This document shows positions 10,601-18,419 of a stretch of DNA of 64,000 bases, piece by piece (position 1 is the stretch's first letter; each line of letters opens with the position of its first letter). The DNA comes from Nonlabens sp. Hel1_33_55 (GTDB lineage Bacteria; Bacteroidota; Bacteroidia; Flavobacteriales; Flavobacteriaceae). The DNA lies in assembly GCF_900101765.1 (NCBI RefSeq), contig NZ_LT627735.1:2697501-2761500 (forward strand). The letters are read 5' to 3'. The notes under the pieces are model-generated. The model made no database searches. It was not told the origin of the DNA and saw nothing but the letters and a program-made list of their open reading frames with translations. A program made the translations under genes and the position numbers.

Positions 10601-10991
10601 TGATTCGGCCTTGTCCAGGAGACCATGAAGTTGTATTCTCATAAGAGAAAGGTCCAACTGGATTAAATCTTGATTTATCTACATAACCATTTTTGGCTTG
10701 CATAAACCCATTGAGTTGATCTGCAACATCTTGACCAGATTGAATAGTTCCATCCTGCTTTACATAAGGTTTGGTTCTTTCCAACCATCTTAGGAATGGT
10801 TTGTAACCGCTTCCCTTTGCGTTTTGATTATGTGAAGACCAGTATTGCTCACCAGCAGACTTGACTTGCTCATAAGTTACCTCGCCAGAGCTTTTTTGCA
10901 CAGCAATGTCTTTCATCCACGGTGCATCGGTGCCCAGTTGCCCGGCCGCCGTGAAAGAAATAAGTAGAATAACTAAGGTAAAAAGTTTCAT
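7644..10991 (-). CDS. Large T9SS-secreted protein with BNR/sortilin-like beta-propeller repeats
   Basis: 1115 aa. Signal peptide (KLFTLVILLISFTAAGQ). Many repeats of the type YIGTGDDDAG, GLWKST..GQSWT, VYRSTDAGTSF and LFRSTDAGKEF are Asp-box/BNR blades, as in VPS10/sortilin-like and xyloglucanase-type propellers. A middle region (about 700-970) has Ig-like and carbohydrate-binding-like character. The last ~75 residues (VYPNPSNGVFNID, DLTGFASGLYFLTI, KLLVR) form a type A T9SS sorting domain, so the protein is exported across the outer membrane and probably surface-attached. The enzyme activity, if any, is not evident. ATG 10991 is chosen because it puts the basic residue directly before the hydrophobic core; an ATG at 11012 lies upstream. 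Confidence 0.9.
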   Translation of the reverse strand: MKLFTLVILLISFTAAGQLGTDAPWMKDIAVQKSSGEVTYEQVKSAGEQYWSSHNQNAKGSGYKPFLRWLERTKPYVKQDGTIQSGQDVADQLNGFMQAKNGYVDKSRFNPVGPFSYENTTSWSPGQGRINTVAVDPNNTNTYYVGAPSGGLWKSTTAGQSWTPLTDFLSQIGVSAIAIDSNNSNVVYIGTGDDDAGDSSSIGMLKSTNGGASFTETALTFNDPGANISEIYLDPSNSNTVYVSSNMGFYKSMNAGMTIKRTFNGNVKDIKINTEDSSIIYLATSKSFYKSEDAGETFREIKQGLPSGITRMVIGVSKADANVVYLLAVNTENSLMGVYRSTDAGTSFEKRDAGVDILENKQGWYNLALEVSQTDADVIYTGALNVWKSTNGGSDFTRVNTWNNPESPTYTHADIHQIREFDGELFVLSDGGIYRSSNEATSFTDLTSGLQIGQFYRIAVGSNSSSNITGGLQDNGGFTRSGNTWKNFHGADGMESGIDPNNSDVRYSFTQFGLGLYITNDAGSMQKKIDGPSMGNWITPLQTTSTGDIYAGYNKLYKVDGDNFTAVSSSFTGNIDILEIDPINENIMYVAVDEQLFRSTDAGKEFTWIKELPGEITAIEVNNNNNNIVYIATGSAYGKVMMSNDMGAEFIDITSNLPQLGKNTLAHLANSADNALFLGTTVGIFKYLDNNKTWVKFSNNLPNVNVRDIEINPVDMIMTAGTYGRGVWQTTVEFVQPMDDISMKSVTNTGGSIDCGSNSVEVLLENTGINPINEVTISYWINGGNKVTRDYSLEIDAQEQTYLTIDDLNLEPGSYALRLEVAAAKDEFLSNNFKTLTIVQNNSANLNQNYGFEQDETMVTLNDKSSNVLWERGVPQGLLLNAAASGKQVYGTNLNGNYTDLTQAYLYTGCYDLANVDTAEFKFDMAFDLEQDWDIFYIQYSTDNGSNWNLLGNANDSNWYNSDKSDQGNNCFSCQGGQWTGTNSQMTTYSTSLDNLAGQASVVFRFVFHSDQSINQEGVVLDNVQITGKTASSNTPKELLYTVYPNPSNGVFNIDWKMDTEYDYQVSDITGKQIMQSSLINNKKEILDLTGFASGLYFLTISSSGDTTTQKLLVR

Positions 10992-11256
10992 AAGTCTGTG
11001 CTCAATGTTCAAGAAATATACTCTTGTAAGAGCCTTACGGTTTTCCCTTTTCTACTGTAGGTAGCGTTATGGGTCAAAATACAGATATAATCGTTTAAAG
11101 GAAACTAACAGTCACCGATAATCGATGTTTTACACTGTTAAAATGTGTTAAAGAAAAATTTATTCCGTCCAGAACGCGCGTAAAATAAGAGTTTAGAGCG
11201 GTTTTAGTATTGATTCAATTTGTCGGTAATTAACTCCAGCCGTTTTTTGTAAGAAT

Positions 11257-11751
11257 TTAATTCGTTCTTAATTCCTTCATATAAGAATCATCCCAATTTT
11301 TCTTCATCTCAGTTAGGCTTGTAACATTCTCGTTAGGTACTGCGATAGAAAGCACATAATGTGCTATAACAGGTTTACCGTTTTGTTCTTTGATAATGCC
11401 ACTACCACGACAAATACCCATTTGGGTATCCAACAGCTCATCAAAATAAGTAACTCCATTAGTAGAATAAACGTTGCGCTCAAGCATAGTAAAAGACCAG
11501 GCCTTTCCTGCATCAAAATAAGGCTTCGCAAAACGTTTGAATTCCGCTAGTTGCCAGTTCTCGGTGGCATCGGTTCCTATGAAAACGGCGTCGTTAGACA
11601 TGAGGTTGAAATACGTATCATATTGTGCTTCGGCTGCCGCTTGGTGCCAGCTATCAAGGACATTGTTAACCTGAGATTCAGGAATTTTACTATAAGTGGA
11701 GCAGCCCACAAATATGAATGCAAGTTGAAGTAAAGCGACGCAAGATCTCAT
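11257..11751 (-). CDS. SnoaL/NTF2-like lipoprotein
   Basis: 164 aa from ATG 11751. N-terminal lipobox FVGCST. The rest has the NTF2/SnoaL-like pattern: VLDSWHQAAAEAQYDTYFNLMSNDAVFIGTDATENWQLAEFKRFAKPYF, followed by beta-strand-rich sequence. Proteins of this type in Bacteroidota (SnoaL_3) have no established catalytic role. It is divergent from tag with a 45-nt gap. The 245-nt stretch on the other side (11013-11256) shows no gene. Confidence 0.75.
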   Translation of the reverse strand: MRSCVALLQLAFIFVGCSTYSKIPESQVNNVLDSWHQAAAEAQYDTYFNLMSNDAVFIGTDATENWQLAEFKRFAKPYFDAGKAWSFTMLERNVYSTNGVTYFDELLDTQMGICRGSGIIKEQNGKPVIAHYVLSIAVPNENVTSLTEMKKNWDDSYMKELRTN

Positions 11752-11796
11752 GATGATTAAATTGAAGTTCAATATAATTAAAGGTATTTTCATGGC

Positions 11797-12372
11797 ATGG
11801 AAAAAGAAGCAAAAAAGCATCGTTGTGGTTGGTGCGGTCAGGATCCATTATACCAGGCATACCACGATCAGGAATGGGGCGTACCGGTATATGATGATCA
11901 AGAGTTGTTTGAGTTTTTAATTTTAGAGACCATGCAGGCTGGTTTAAGCTGGATCACTATTCTAAGAAAGCGTGAGAATTACAGAGCAGCTTTGGACAAT
12001 TTTGATGTAGAAAAGATCGCTAATTATACTCAGGAAAAACAAGACGAATTGTTGCTGAATGCTGGAATTATAAGAAACAAATTAAAGATCAAATCCATCA
12101 TCACCAACGCTCAACTTTTTCTGGAAATACAGCAAAAGCACGGTAGTTTTTCAAAATTCGTCTGGTCCTATGTCAATCATCAACCTATCACGAACCACTG
12201 GAAAAGTTACAAGGATGCACCAGCAAACACACCACTTTCAGATCAGCTTTCAAAGGACCTCAAAAAAATGGGTTTTAAATTTGTAGGCAGCACCATTATG
12301 TATGCCTTTATGCAGGCTACAGGAATGGTGAATGATCATGAGACAACATGTTACCGGTATGATGAAGTTTAG
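11797..12372 (+). CDS. tag: DNA-3-methyladenine glycosylase I
   Basis: 191 aa, the usual length for Tag. Contains CGWCGQDPLYQAYHDQEWG at the N-terminus, the ETMQAGLSWITILRKRENYR helix and the C-terminal NDHETTC; the Cys/His pairs at the two ends are the Tag zinc-binding ligands. It excises 3-methyladenine from alkylated DNA, starting base-excision repair. The last 14 nt overlap the next gene. Confidence 0.96.
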   Translation: MEKEAKKHRCGWCGQDPLYQAYHDQEWGVPVYDDQELFEFLILETMQAGLSWITILRKRENYRAALDNFDVEKIANYTQEKQDELLLNAGIIRNKLKIKSIITNAQLFLEIQQKHGSFSKFVWSYVNHQPITNHWKSYKDAPANTPLSDQLSKDLKKMGFKFVGSTIMYAFMQATGMVNDHETTCYRYDEV

Positions 12373-12940
12373 TTGGTGGATTTTGATGGTATTCGCTTTC
12401 GCGAAAGCGAACTACACACAAGCGCAATCCTCTAAGATAAAAATCGAAAAAGAAGAACGTATCCAGCAAGAGGCGCTGCCGCTTCCCATTATAGAAGCCG
12501 TGACTCAAGTATCCGAAGATCGTAAGGTCAAATACTACAAAGAAATCGATGGCGAAAAGATCAGTTTTGAAGGTAAATTCAAAAAGGCAGGAAACCGATA
12601 CAGTATGGAGTTTGATGTAGTCGGAAACTTTGAGGATCTAGAAGTTGAGGTAAAAAAAAGATCAGTTGATAAATTATTGTGGAACGCCATTTCGTTGAAA
12701 TTGGACAGTATTTCCAGCCGCTGGCGTACAGAAAAAATACAGGAGCAATATCTACCTGAATCCACCATGGAAAAGTTCAAGGAAAAATTAAAGTCCAGCA
12801 ATTTTGAAAACCTTGAAATCATAGCTGCTTTCAAAAAAGACGGAAAAATCTTAAGAAAAGAGCTTTTATTCAGCGCTGCTGGTGCATTGATACAAATGAG
12901 AGAAGTAAAGAGAATTGCCTATGACTTCCTACTTTTTTAG
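12359..12940 (+). CDS. Secreted protein of unknown function
   Basis: 193 aa from the ATG at 12359 (second ATG at 12362). Signal peptide ends VFAFAKA, again encoded by the palindrome, with an alternative cleavage site at TQAQ. The mature part is charged, with alternating Lys/Glu strands (YYKEIDGEKISFEGKFKKAGNRYSMEFDVVGNFEDLEVEVKK), loosely like PepSY-like periplasmic proteins, but I do not recognise the family. It overlaps tag and the following DUF2490 gene, so all three form one transcript. Confidence 0.7.
   Translation: MMKFSWWILMVFAFAKANYTQAQSSKIKIEKEERIQQEALPLPIIEAVTQVSEDRKVKYYKEIDGEKISFEGKFKKAGNRYSMEFDVVGNFEDLEVEVKKRSVDKLLWNAISLKLDSISSRWRTEKIQEQYLPESTMEKFKEKLKSSNFENLEIIAAFKKDGKILRKELLFSAAGALIQMREVKRIAYDFLLF
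12394..12409. repeat. 16-bp palindrome, copy 4 (AFAKA frame, 20-bp symmetric)
   Basis: Perfect copy with symmetric TT/AA flanks. Encodes the signal-peptide end of the secreted protein on the plus strand. Confidence 0.97.
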
Positions 12941-13577
12941 AGCTTTGATCATCTTATTGCCTGCTCTCGGGATGAGTCAGGCTGATCAAGTTGTCTTTCA
13001 ACCAGCGACGAGTATCTCATGGAATCCTGAATCCAGATGGAGTTTCAATACCGCAATGGAACAGCGTACTCAAATCAAAGATGACACAGAAGCTATAAGC
13101 ATGCAGATCGCACAGTTTGCGCAATATGAGATAGGATTCTACTCGCAATTAGGAATAGGTGTCATGTATCGAGAATTATTTGATGAGAATCAACCAGAAG
13201 AGGTTCGTTTTATGGAGCAATATGTCCATACTAAAAAATACAATCAAATCAAGCTCGCGCACCGGTTGCGCTGGGATCAAAGAATACGCGGTGACCGTAC
13301 CACGCATCGCTGGCGTTATAGGTTGTCAGGTTCCATACCGCTCAATGGAAATGTAGTAGATCCATCAGAATATTACATGACAGGACATCTGGAAACCCTA
13401 TTTATAGCAGAGAATGATCAGCGTCCATTATATGAGCAACGTGCTGGATTGGGAATAGGTAAGCAGTTGGGATCTACTTTCAAATTACAAACCAGTGCAC
13501 AGTACCGATGGTTTGATATTACTGAAGAGACTTCAACACTTTTATTTTTGAATATTTCACTCTATGTGAGCCTATAG
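12921..13577 (+). CDS. DUF2490 outer-membrane beta-barrel protein
   Basis: 218 aa from ATG 12921, which overlaps the previous gene by 20 nt. Signal peptide (YFFRALIILLPALGMSQ). The mature sequence is a string of amphipathic strands (SWNPESRWSFNTAMEQRTQ, HRLRWDQRIRGDRTTHRWRYRLSG) ending in the strand LLFLNISLYVSL. This fits the DUF2490 barrel family of Bacteroidota. Function unknown. Confidence 0.8.
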   Translation: MTSYFFRALIILLPALGMSQADQVVFQPATSISWNPESRWSFNTAMEQRTQIKDDTEAISMQIAQFAQYEIGFYSQLGIGVMYRELFDENQPEEVRFMEQYVHTKKYNQIKLAHRLRWDQRIRGDRTTHRWRYRLSGSIPLNGNVVDPSEYYMTGHLETLFIAENDQRPLYEQRAGLGIGKQLGSTFKLQTSAQYRWFDITEETSTLLFLNISLYVSL

Positions 13578-14216
13578 ATAGGAAAGGAACACCTCGCGGT
13601 CAATTTCCACAGCACCTAGACTGGAAAGATGGTCATTGTAAAGTTGAGCATCGATACAACGATAACCTTGATGCTGTAATTTTTCTACCAGATGCCATAG
13701 CGCTATTTTACTAGCATCTGTTTTGTGGGAGAACATGCTTTCGCCGCAAAAAATTCCTTTGTCCTTCAAGTCAATACCATAAAGCCCACCAACTAGTTTA
13801 TTCTCATGAAAAACCTCAATGCTTTTGGCAACACCTATTCTGTGTAGATCCGTATAGGCAGCAATCATATCTTCATTGATCCATGTACCGTCATGTAATC
13901 CTCTCTTGACATCCATGCAGGATCGCATGACTTCTTCAAAACAAGTGTTTTGTTTTATGATGTAATTTCTATTTCTCCGGCTTTGTTTGAGGGATTTGGA
14001 GACCTTTATGGGATTTTGAGCTTTGAGGTCAAATACCATTCTGGGATCTGGCGACCACCAGCAAATAGGATCGCCATCACTGTACCAAGGAAAAATTCCA
14101 GAGCGATAGGCTAGTAGCAATCGGTCAGTGCTTAAATCACCACCAATCGCCAATAGGCCATGAGAATCTGCGGTACTGGGATCAGGGAACTCAAGCTCTT
14201 TACCTAAAATCTTCAT
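13572..14216 (-). CDS. aat: Leucyl/phenylalanyl-tRNA--protein transferase
   Basis: 214 aa. Diagnostic motifs FPWYSDGDPICWWSPDPR, GTWINEDMIAAYTDLHRIGVAKS and GGLYGIDL, FCGESMFS are present. It attaches Leu or Phe to proteins with N-terminal Arg or Lys, marking them for ClpS/ClpAP-type degradation (N-degron pathway). The 3' end overlaps the convergent DUF2490 gene by 6 nt. Confidence 0.96.
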   Translation of the reverse strand: MKILGKELEFPDPSTADSHGLLAIGGDLSTDRLLLAYRSGIFPWYSDGDPICWWSPDPRMVFDLKAQNPIKVSKSLKQSRRNRNYIIKQNTCFEEVMRSCMDVKRGLHDGTWINEDMIAAYTDLHRIGVAKSIEVFHENKLVGGLYGIDLKDKGIFCGESMFSHKTDASKIALWHLVEKLQHQGYRCIDAQLYNDHLSSLGAVEIDREVFLSYL

Positions 14217-14248
14217 GAGGTTTTATCTTGTGAAGTACTGTATACTAA

Positions 14249-14344
14249 AAAGCTGCTTCAAATCTGTTGCCATCTTTTAGAAACCAATCGTGATAAATCA
14301 CCATGATGACTTCTTGAGATGCAACTTCAATGTGAAGCAGCTTT
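14249..14344. repeat. 12-bp inverted repeat with 72-nt spacer
   Basis: AAAGCTGCTTCA (14249-14260) is the exact reverse complement of TGAAGCAGCTTT (14333-14344). It occupies most of the 148-nt gap between aat and the DUF3127 gene. It may be a long-loop RNA structure or a relic; there is no clean T run next to it. Confidence 0.7.
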
Positions 14345-14364
14345 GCTATAAATTCTTGACGTTC

Positions 14365-14736
14365 TTAGAAAGGAAGATCGTCATGATCTTCATCACTAGA
14401 ATTTTTGATAGGTTCATATTCATCAAATGGTGGTACTTCACCAGCTGCTGGTGCTGCGGATCCCATTTTTTCTATGCGCCATCCAGTGATGGAATTAAAA
14501 TATTTGATCTCACCTTGTGGGCTTTGCCACTCACGGCCACGCAAGTTGATGCCTACTTTTACAGGGTCACCTACATTGAAGGCATCCAGTAGACTCGTTT
14601 TGTCCTGAACAAATTCGATCATGAGAGGTTGTGGATACTGCTCTTCAGTCGTGACGACCATCTCGCGTTTCTGGAAACCATTTGATCCGTACGTTTTGGT
14701 TTCTCCTATTAGTTTGATTTTTCCTTGAACTTCCAT
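14365..14736 (-). CDS. DUF3127 protein, OB-fold SSB-like
   Basis: 123 aa. MEVQGKIKLIGETKTYG, FQKREMVVTT and the closing Asp/Glu tail ending DDLPF match DUF3127 proteins, small OB-fold proteins with an SSB-like acidic C-terminal tip. The DLPF ending resembles the SSB tail (DDIPF) that recruits repair proteins. Probable single-strand DNA binding; experimental function unknown. It starts 2 nt after the flavin reductase stop, so the two genes are co-transcribed. Confidence 0.85.
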   Translation of the reverse strand: MEVQGKIKLIGETKTYGSNGFQKREMVVTTEEQYPQPLMIEFVQDKTSLLDAFNVGDPVKVGINLRGREWQSPQGEIKYFNSITGWRIEKMGSAAPAAGEVPPFDEYEPIKNSSDEDHDDLPF

Positions 14737-14738
14737 AG

Positions 14739-15590
14739 TTATGATAATAAAATTTTCCAGGCGTCGGCGATCTGGTTTTTTGCGATCAATTCCTTAGCCT
14801 TACTGTGTTTTTGTTTTGTTTCTAGATGTTGAAAATTTTCCGCTTTCGCGAAAGCGAGAACCTCATCATCATCTGGTATTTCATGTAGGTTTCCTAATTT
14901 ACCCAAGTCGTTGCCGGTAAGTGTATCGCTGTTTCTAGCATGTTCAGGAAGTGCATCGACTCCAACGCCATGATTGCGGCTGGGTTTTGCCACTTCAAAC
15001 ATCGCATCCTTGGAACGGCAATACCAATTGCCGCCCATGCGCGCGACGGTATCAATTTTGAATGGATCGATGACGTTTTCATCATCTAATATCTGGTCAT
15101 CGATATGTATGCAGACCACCTCGCAAATAACCAGGCTGCCGGCACCGCCATTTTCCCCCAATTCATTGATGTCAATGACTTTGCATTCAAATTGTACGGG
15201 ACTTTCTGCCACTCGTGGTGGTTTAATGACATCGCTTTTTACAGCAGTTAATCCAGCCTTAACAAATTCATCTACTCCAGTTTCATATTCTGTACTGGAT
15301 AGAGACATTTGTTGTACTATATCATAGTTGACAATATTGATGACAACCTCTGCATGTTCCGTGACATTATTCAATGTGTCCTTTACCGTTCCATCACGAC
15401 CGCGACGCACTGGTGAAAAGACCAGAATAGGAGGCTTTGCGCTGAAGACGTTGAAGAAGGAAAACGGTGATAGATTGACACGACCTTGACCATCGACGGT
15501 ACTTGCCAGAGCAATGGGTCGCGGCTGCACGGCACCAACAAGGTGGCCGTATAGCTCTGGATTCTCGATATCTTCTGGTCTAATGGTCAT
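14739..15590 (-). CDS. Flavin reductase-like (FMN-binding split-barrel) protein
   Basis: 283 aa from ATG 15590. LVGAVQPRPIALAST, GRVNLSPFSFFNVFSAKPPILVFSPVRR and SSTEYETGVDEF match the flavoredoxin/flavin reductase family that binds FMN. About 80 extra C-terminal residues contain LAFAKAENFQH, a palindrome-encoded insertion-like segment, and end in a helical region (KAKELIAKNQIADAWKILL). Likely a cytoplasmic NAD(P)H-dependent flavin reductase; substrate unknown. Confidence 0.87.
   Translation of the reverse strand: MTIRPEDIENPELYGHLVGAVQPRPIALASTVDGQGRVNLSPFSFFNVFSAKPPILVFSPVRRGRDGTVKDTLNNVTEHAEVVINIVNYDIVQQMSLSSTEYETGVDEFVKAGLTAVKSDVIKPPRVAESPVQFECKVIDINELGENGGAGSLVICEVVCIHIDDQILDDENVIDPFKIDTVARMGGNWYCRSKDAMFEVAKPSRNHGVGVDALPEHARNSDTLTGNDLGKLGNLHEIPDDDEVLAFAKAENFQHLETKQKHSKAKELIAKNQIADAWKILLS
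14841..14856. repeat. 16-bp palindrome, copy 5 (AFAKA frame)
   Basis: Perfect copy, inside the C-terminal extension of the flavin reductase-like gene. Confidence 0.97.
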
Positions 15591-15763
15591 AGGTTTACCG
15601 CAAGATTTCAAAGGTATGGATTCTGCTAACTGTTTGCAATATGATCTGTGTTAGATGCATGTACTTTTGAGGATAAACTTGCGTTTAAGTAATAGTCGTA
15701 TTTTTATTAGGTTGAAGTTTGGAATCTAGGTTTCCAAACCTGATAATCTGGATTGCTCAATTA

Positions 15764-16912
15764 ATGAATTTTACTTCCAATAGAAATATATTGCGATGGA
15801 TCATCATCGCTTTTGCCGTTTTCATTACCTCCATCATTTTATGGAATACCTATCTATTCTTCCAGAAACTCAAGGAATCTGAGCGTAAGAATATGCAGGA
15901 ATATGCCATCATGCTCAAGGACTTGAGCAATCAATCCCTAGAGGAAGATATAGGTGAACTAGGTTTTACTGTGGCAGGAAACACTAATAGCGCTCCAATT
16001 ATAAGCGAGAATTATAAAGGAGAGCTCAATGCCAGAAATCTTCCAGAAGATGTTCTAAGAGACACGGCACGATTGCGGGAATTGATTGTAGAATATGCGA
16101 GCCAGAACCAACCTATCGTGACCAAGTATCAGGGTAAGGTTTTGAACACTACTTATTATGGTGATAGTGAGATCATCAATAAATTGAAGTATTATCCGCT
16201 AGCGCTATTGTTGATCATGTTTCTGTTCGGAGCAGTAATCCTATTTTTCTATCGATCCACAAAAGCCGCGGAACAGAATAAACTTTGGGCTGGAATGGCC
16301 AAAGAAAGTGCGCACCAGATAGGAACGCCGTTATCGTCTCTGGTAGGTTGGACAGCCATTTTGCGAGAATCTGATATTGATCCCAGTTATGTGGATGAGA
16401 TGGATAAGGACATCAACCGTTTACAGATGATTACAGAACGTTTTTCAAAAATAGGATCGATCCCAACCTTGAAAAAACTAGACGTAGTCGAACAAACCAA
16501 AACTGCCGCAGATTACATAGAATCTAGATCTTCCAACTTGATCAAGTTTACTATTGAGGTTCCTGATAAGAATATTCCCGTAATGATCAACGAGCAGTTG
16601 TTTGCTTGGGTGATTGAAAATCTGATTAAAAATGGGATTGATGCCATGCGCGGCAAAGGCGCTATCACGGTGCGCTTAAAGGATGATTCAAAACGCATCT
16701 ATGTCACTATCACAGATACCGGAAAAGGAATTCCAAAACGCTTGTGGAAACGAATATTCACACCTGGATATACTACTAAAAAGCGAGGTTGGGGTTTAGG
16801 ACTTTCTTTAGCACAACGTATTATCAGTGATTATCACAATGGAAAACTGCGTGTCAAGGAGAGCAAAACTGATCAGGGAACTACGTTTGAGATTGTGCTG
16901 GATAAGGTTTAA
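15764..16912 (+). CDS. Membrane sensor histidine kinase
   Basis: 382 aa from ATG 15764. Two membrane helices (ILRWIIIAFAVFITSIILW and LALLLIMFLFGAVILFF) flank a periplasmic region of about 120 residues. The dimerisation/phosphoacceptor helix has ESAHQIGTPLSSLVGW (His near residue 183). The ATPase domain has NLIKNGIDAM (N box), DTGKGIP (G1) and GWGLGLSL (G2). The H-box with HQIGTPLSS is a variant common in Bacteroidota kinases. No response regulator is adjacent, so it is an orphan in this window. It is divergent from the flavin reductase gene. Confidence 0.9.
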   Translation: MNFTSNRNILRWIIIAFAVFITSIILWNTYLFFQKLKESERKNMQEYAIMLKDLSNQSLEEDIGELGFTVAGNTNSAPIISENYKGELNARNLPEDVLRDTARLRELIVEYASQNQPIVTKYQGKVLNTTYYGDSEIINKLKYYPLALLLIMFLFGAVILFFYRSTKAAEQNKLWAGMAKESAHQIGTPLSSLVGWTAILRESDIDPSYVDEMDKDINRLQMITERFSKIGSIPTLKKLDVVEQTKTAADYIESRSSNLIKFTIEVPDKNIPVMINEQLFAWVIENLIKNGIDAMRGKGAITVRLKDDSKRIYVTITDTGKGIPKRLWKRIFTPGYTTKKRGWGLGLSLAQRIISDYHNGKLRVKESKTDQGTTFEIVLDKV

Positions 16913-16983
16913 ACCCCAAACCCCAAACCCCAAATCCCAAATTTCAAATCCCAAATTCCAAATTCCAAATTCCAAATTTCAAA
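16913..16983. repeat. Degenerate 7-bp tandem array, (CCCAAAT/C)n
   Basis: About ten imperfect copies of a 7-nt unit drifting from CCCCAAA through TCCCAAA to TTCCAAA. It starts right at the histidine-kinase stop codon, lying between that gene and the convergent clpX. Strongly strand-asymmetric (A/C on the plus strand). A related array lies at 58231-58294. Confidence 0.9.
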
Positions 16984-17021
16984 ACCGTATAGGGTGATGA
17001 TCCTCATAAAGACCATCAATT

Positions 17022-17050
17022 AAAAAAACCGTTCCCAAATGGCAACGGTT
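17022..17050 (-). terminator. Terminator after clpX
   Basis: AACCGTT (17027-17033) pairs with AACGGTT (17044-17050), with additional CC/GG pairing inside and a run of seven T on the minus strand. Confidence 0.75.
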
Positions 17051-17073
17051 CGTAATAATCAGTGAGAATTCCT

Positions 17074-18309
17074 CTAGGAAACTGCCTTCAGTTTTTGAAT
17101 ACCGCTTTTGTCCAGCTTGGATTCGGCGTAGTGTTTTGTGACTTTGAATTCTTTTTCTTCGCCACCTGGCATATCAAACATAGCATCTGTTAGGATGGCT
17201 TCACATAGAGATCGCAATCCACGAGCACCTAGTTTGTATTCAATGGCCTTTTGAACTATATAGTCCAGAGCACCTTCAGTAATCGTGAAGGAAATGCCAT
17301 CCATTTCAAACAACTTTTCATATTGCTTGATGATCGCATTTTTAGGCTCGGTTAAAATTGCTCGCAATGTATTTGCATCCAACGGATTCATATGCGTTAA
17401 CACAGGAAGACGACCGATAATTTCTGGTATCATCCCGAAATCCTTAATGTCCTTAGGGATGATGTACTGTAGTATGTTTTCCTGATCTGCAACTAAATCA
17501 TTTGATTTAATGGCAGCATAACCTACAGCCTGCATATTCAAACGCTTGCGTATTACTTTTTCAATACCGTCAAAGGCACCACCAGCAATAAACAGGATAT
17601 TCTCTGTATTTACCTCTATGAATTTTTGATCTGGATGCTTACGGCCACCTTTGGGCGGCACGTTTACAACTGTTCCTTCTAACAACTTCAATAATCCTTG
17701 TTGGACACCTTCACCAGAAACATCACGCGTGATGGATGGGTTATCGCTCTTACGAGCAATCTTATCAATCTCATCGATGAATACGATTCCGGTCTGTGCT
17801 TTTTCTAGGTTATAATCGGCGGCTTGTAGCAATCTGGTTAGAATACTCTCAACATCTTCTCCTACATAACCAGCTTCAGTCAATACGGTGGCATCAACGA
17901 TCGCTAGCGGTACGTTAAGCATTTTGGCAACAGTCTTAGCGATAAGGGTCTTACCAGTACCGGTTTGACCTACCATCATGATATTGGACTTTTGAATCTC
18001 AATATCGTCATCGCTGGATGGCTGCAACAATCTCTTATAGTGGTTATAAACCGCCACTGACATCACTTTCTTAGTAAATTCCTGACCAATTATATATTGA
18101 TCAAGAAAATCCTTGATGGCCTTAGGTTTTTTGAGTGTTAGGTCTGCTTTTGAAACGCCACTTTCCTCATCCTTGCTATCTTCTATTACTATACCGTGTG
18201 CCTGTTCAATGCATCGATCACAAATGTGTGCATCCAGACCGGCAATAAGCAGATTGGTTTCTGCCTTGTTGCGGCCACAAAAGCTACATTCTAATTGTTC
18301 CTTACTCAT
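17074..18309 (-). CDS. clpX: ATP-dependent Clp protease ATP-binding subunit ClpX
   Basis: 411 aa. The N-terminal zinc-binding domain has C8, C11, C30 and C33 (CSFCGRNK, ICDRC). The AAA+ domain has GQTGTGKT (Walker A), IVFIDEIDKI (Walker B), GEGVQQGLLKLLEG (sensor/pore region) and KLGARGLRSL (sensor 2). It unfolds tagged substrates and feeds them to ClpP. It lies directly downstream of clpP, with a 110-nt gap that holds palindrome copy 6. Confidence 0.98.
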   Translation of the reverse strand: MSKEQLECSFCGRNKAETNLLIAGLDAHICDRCIEQAHGIVIEDSKDEESGVSKADLTLKKPKAIKDFLDQYIIGQEFTKKVMSVAVYNHYKRLLQPSSDDDIEIQKSNIMMVGQTGTGKTLIAKTVAKMLNVPLAIVDATVLTEAGYVGEDVESILTRLLQAADYNLEKAQTGIVFIDEIDKIARKSDNPSITRDVSGEGVQQGLLKLLEGTVVNVPPKGGRKHPDQKFIEVNTENILFIAGGAFDGIEKVIRKRLNMQAVGYAAIKSNDLVADQENILQYIIPKDIKDFGMIPEIIGRLPVLTHMNPLDANTLRAILTEPKNAIIKQYEKLFEMDGISFTITEGALDYIVQKAIEYKLGARGLRSLCEAILTDAMFDMPGGEEKEFKVTKHYAESKLDKSGIQKLKAVS

Positions 18310-18379
18310 AAATAATTTTCTTTACCGTATCAAGGCTTGAAAAACAACTTGATATTATTAGATAGTTGATGGGTTAGTT

Positions 18380-18395
18380 CGCTTTCGCGAAAGCG
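18380..18395. repeat. 16-bp palindrome, copy 6 (intergenic clpP-clpX)
   Basis: Perfect copy in the gap between clpP and clpX, within the presumed polycistronic mRNA; it could form an RNA hairpin there. Confidence 0.97.
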
Positions 18396-18419
18396 AGATC
18401 ACCACCAACCGCGGTACTA

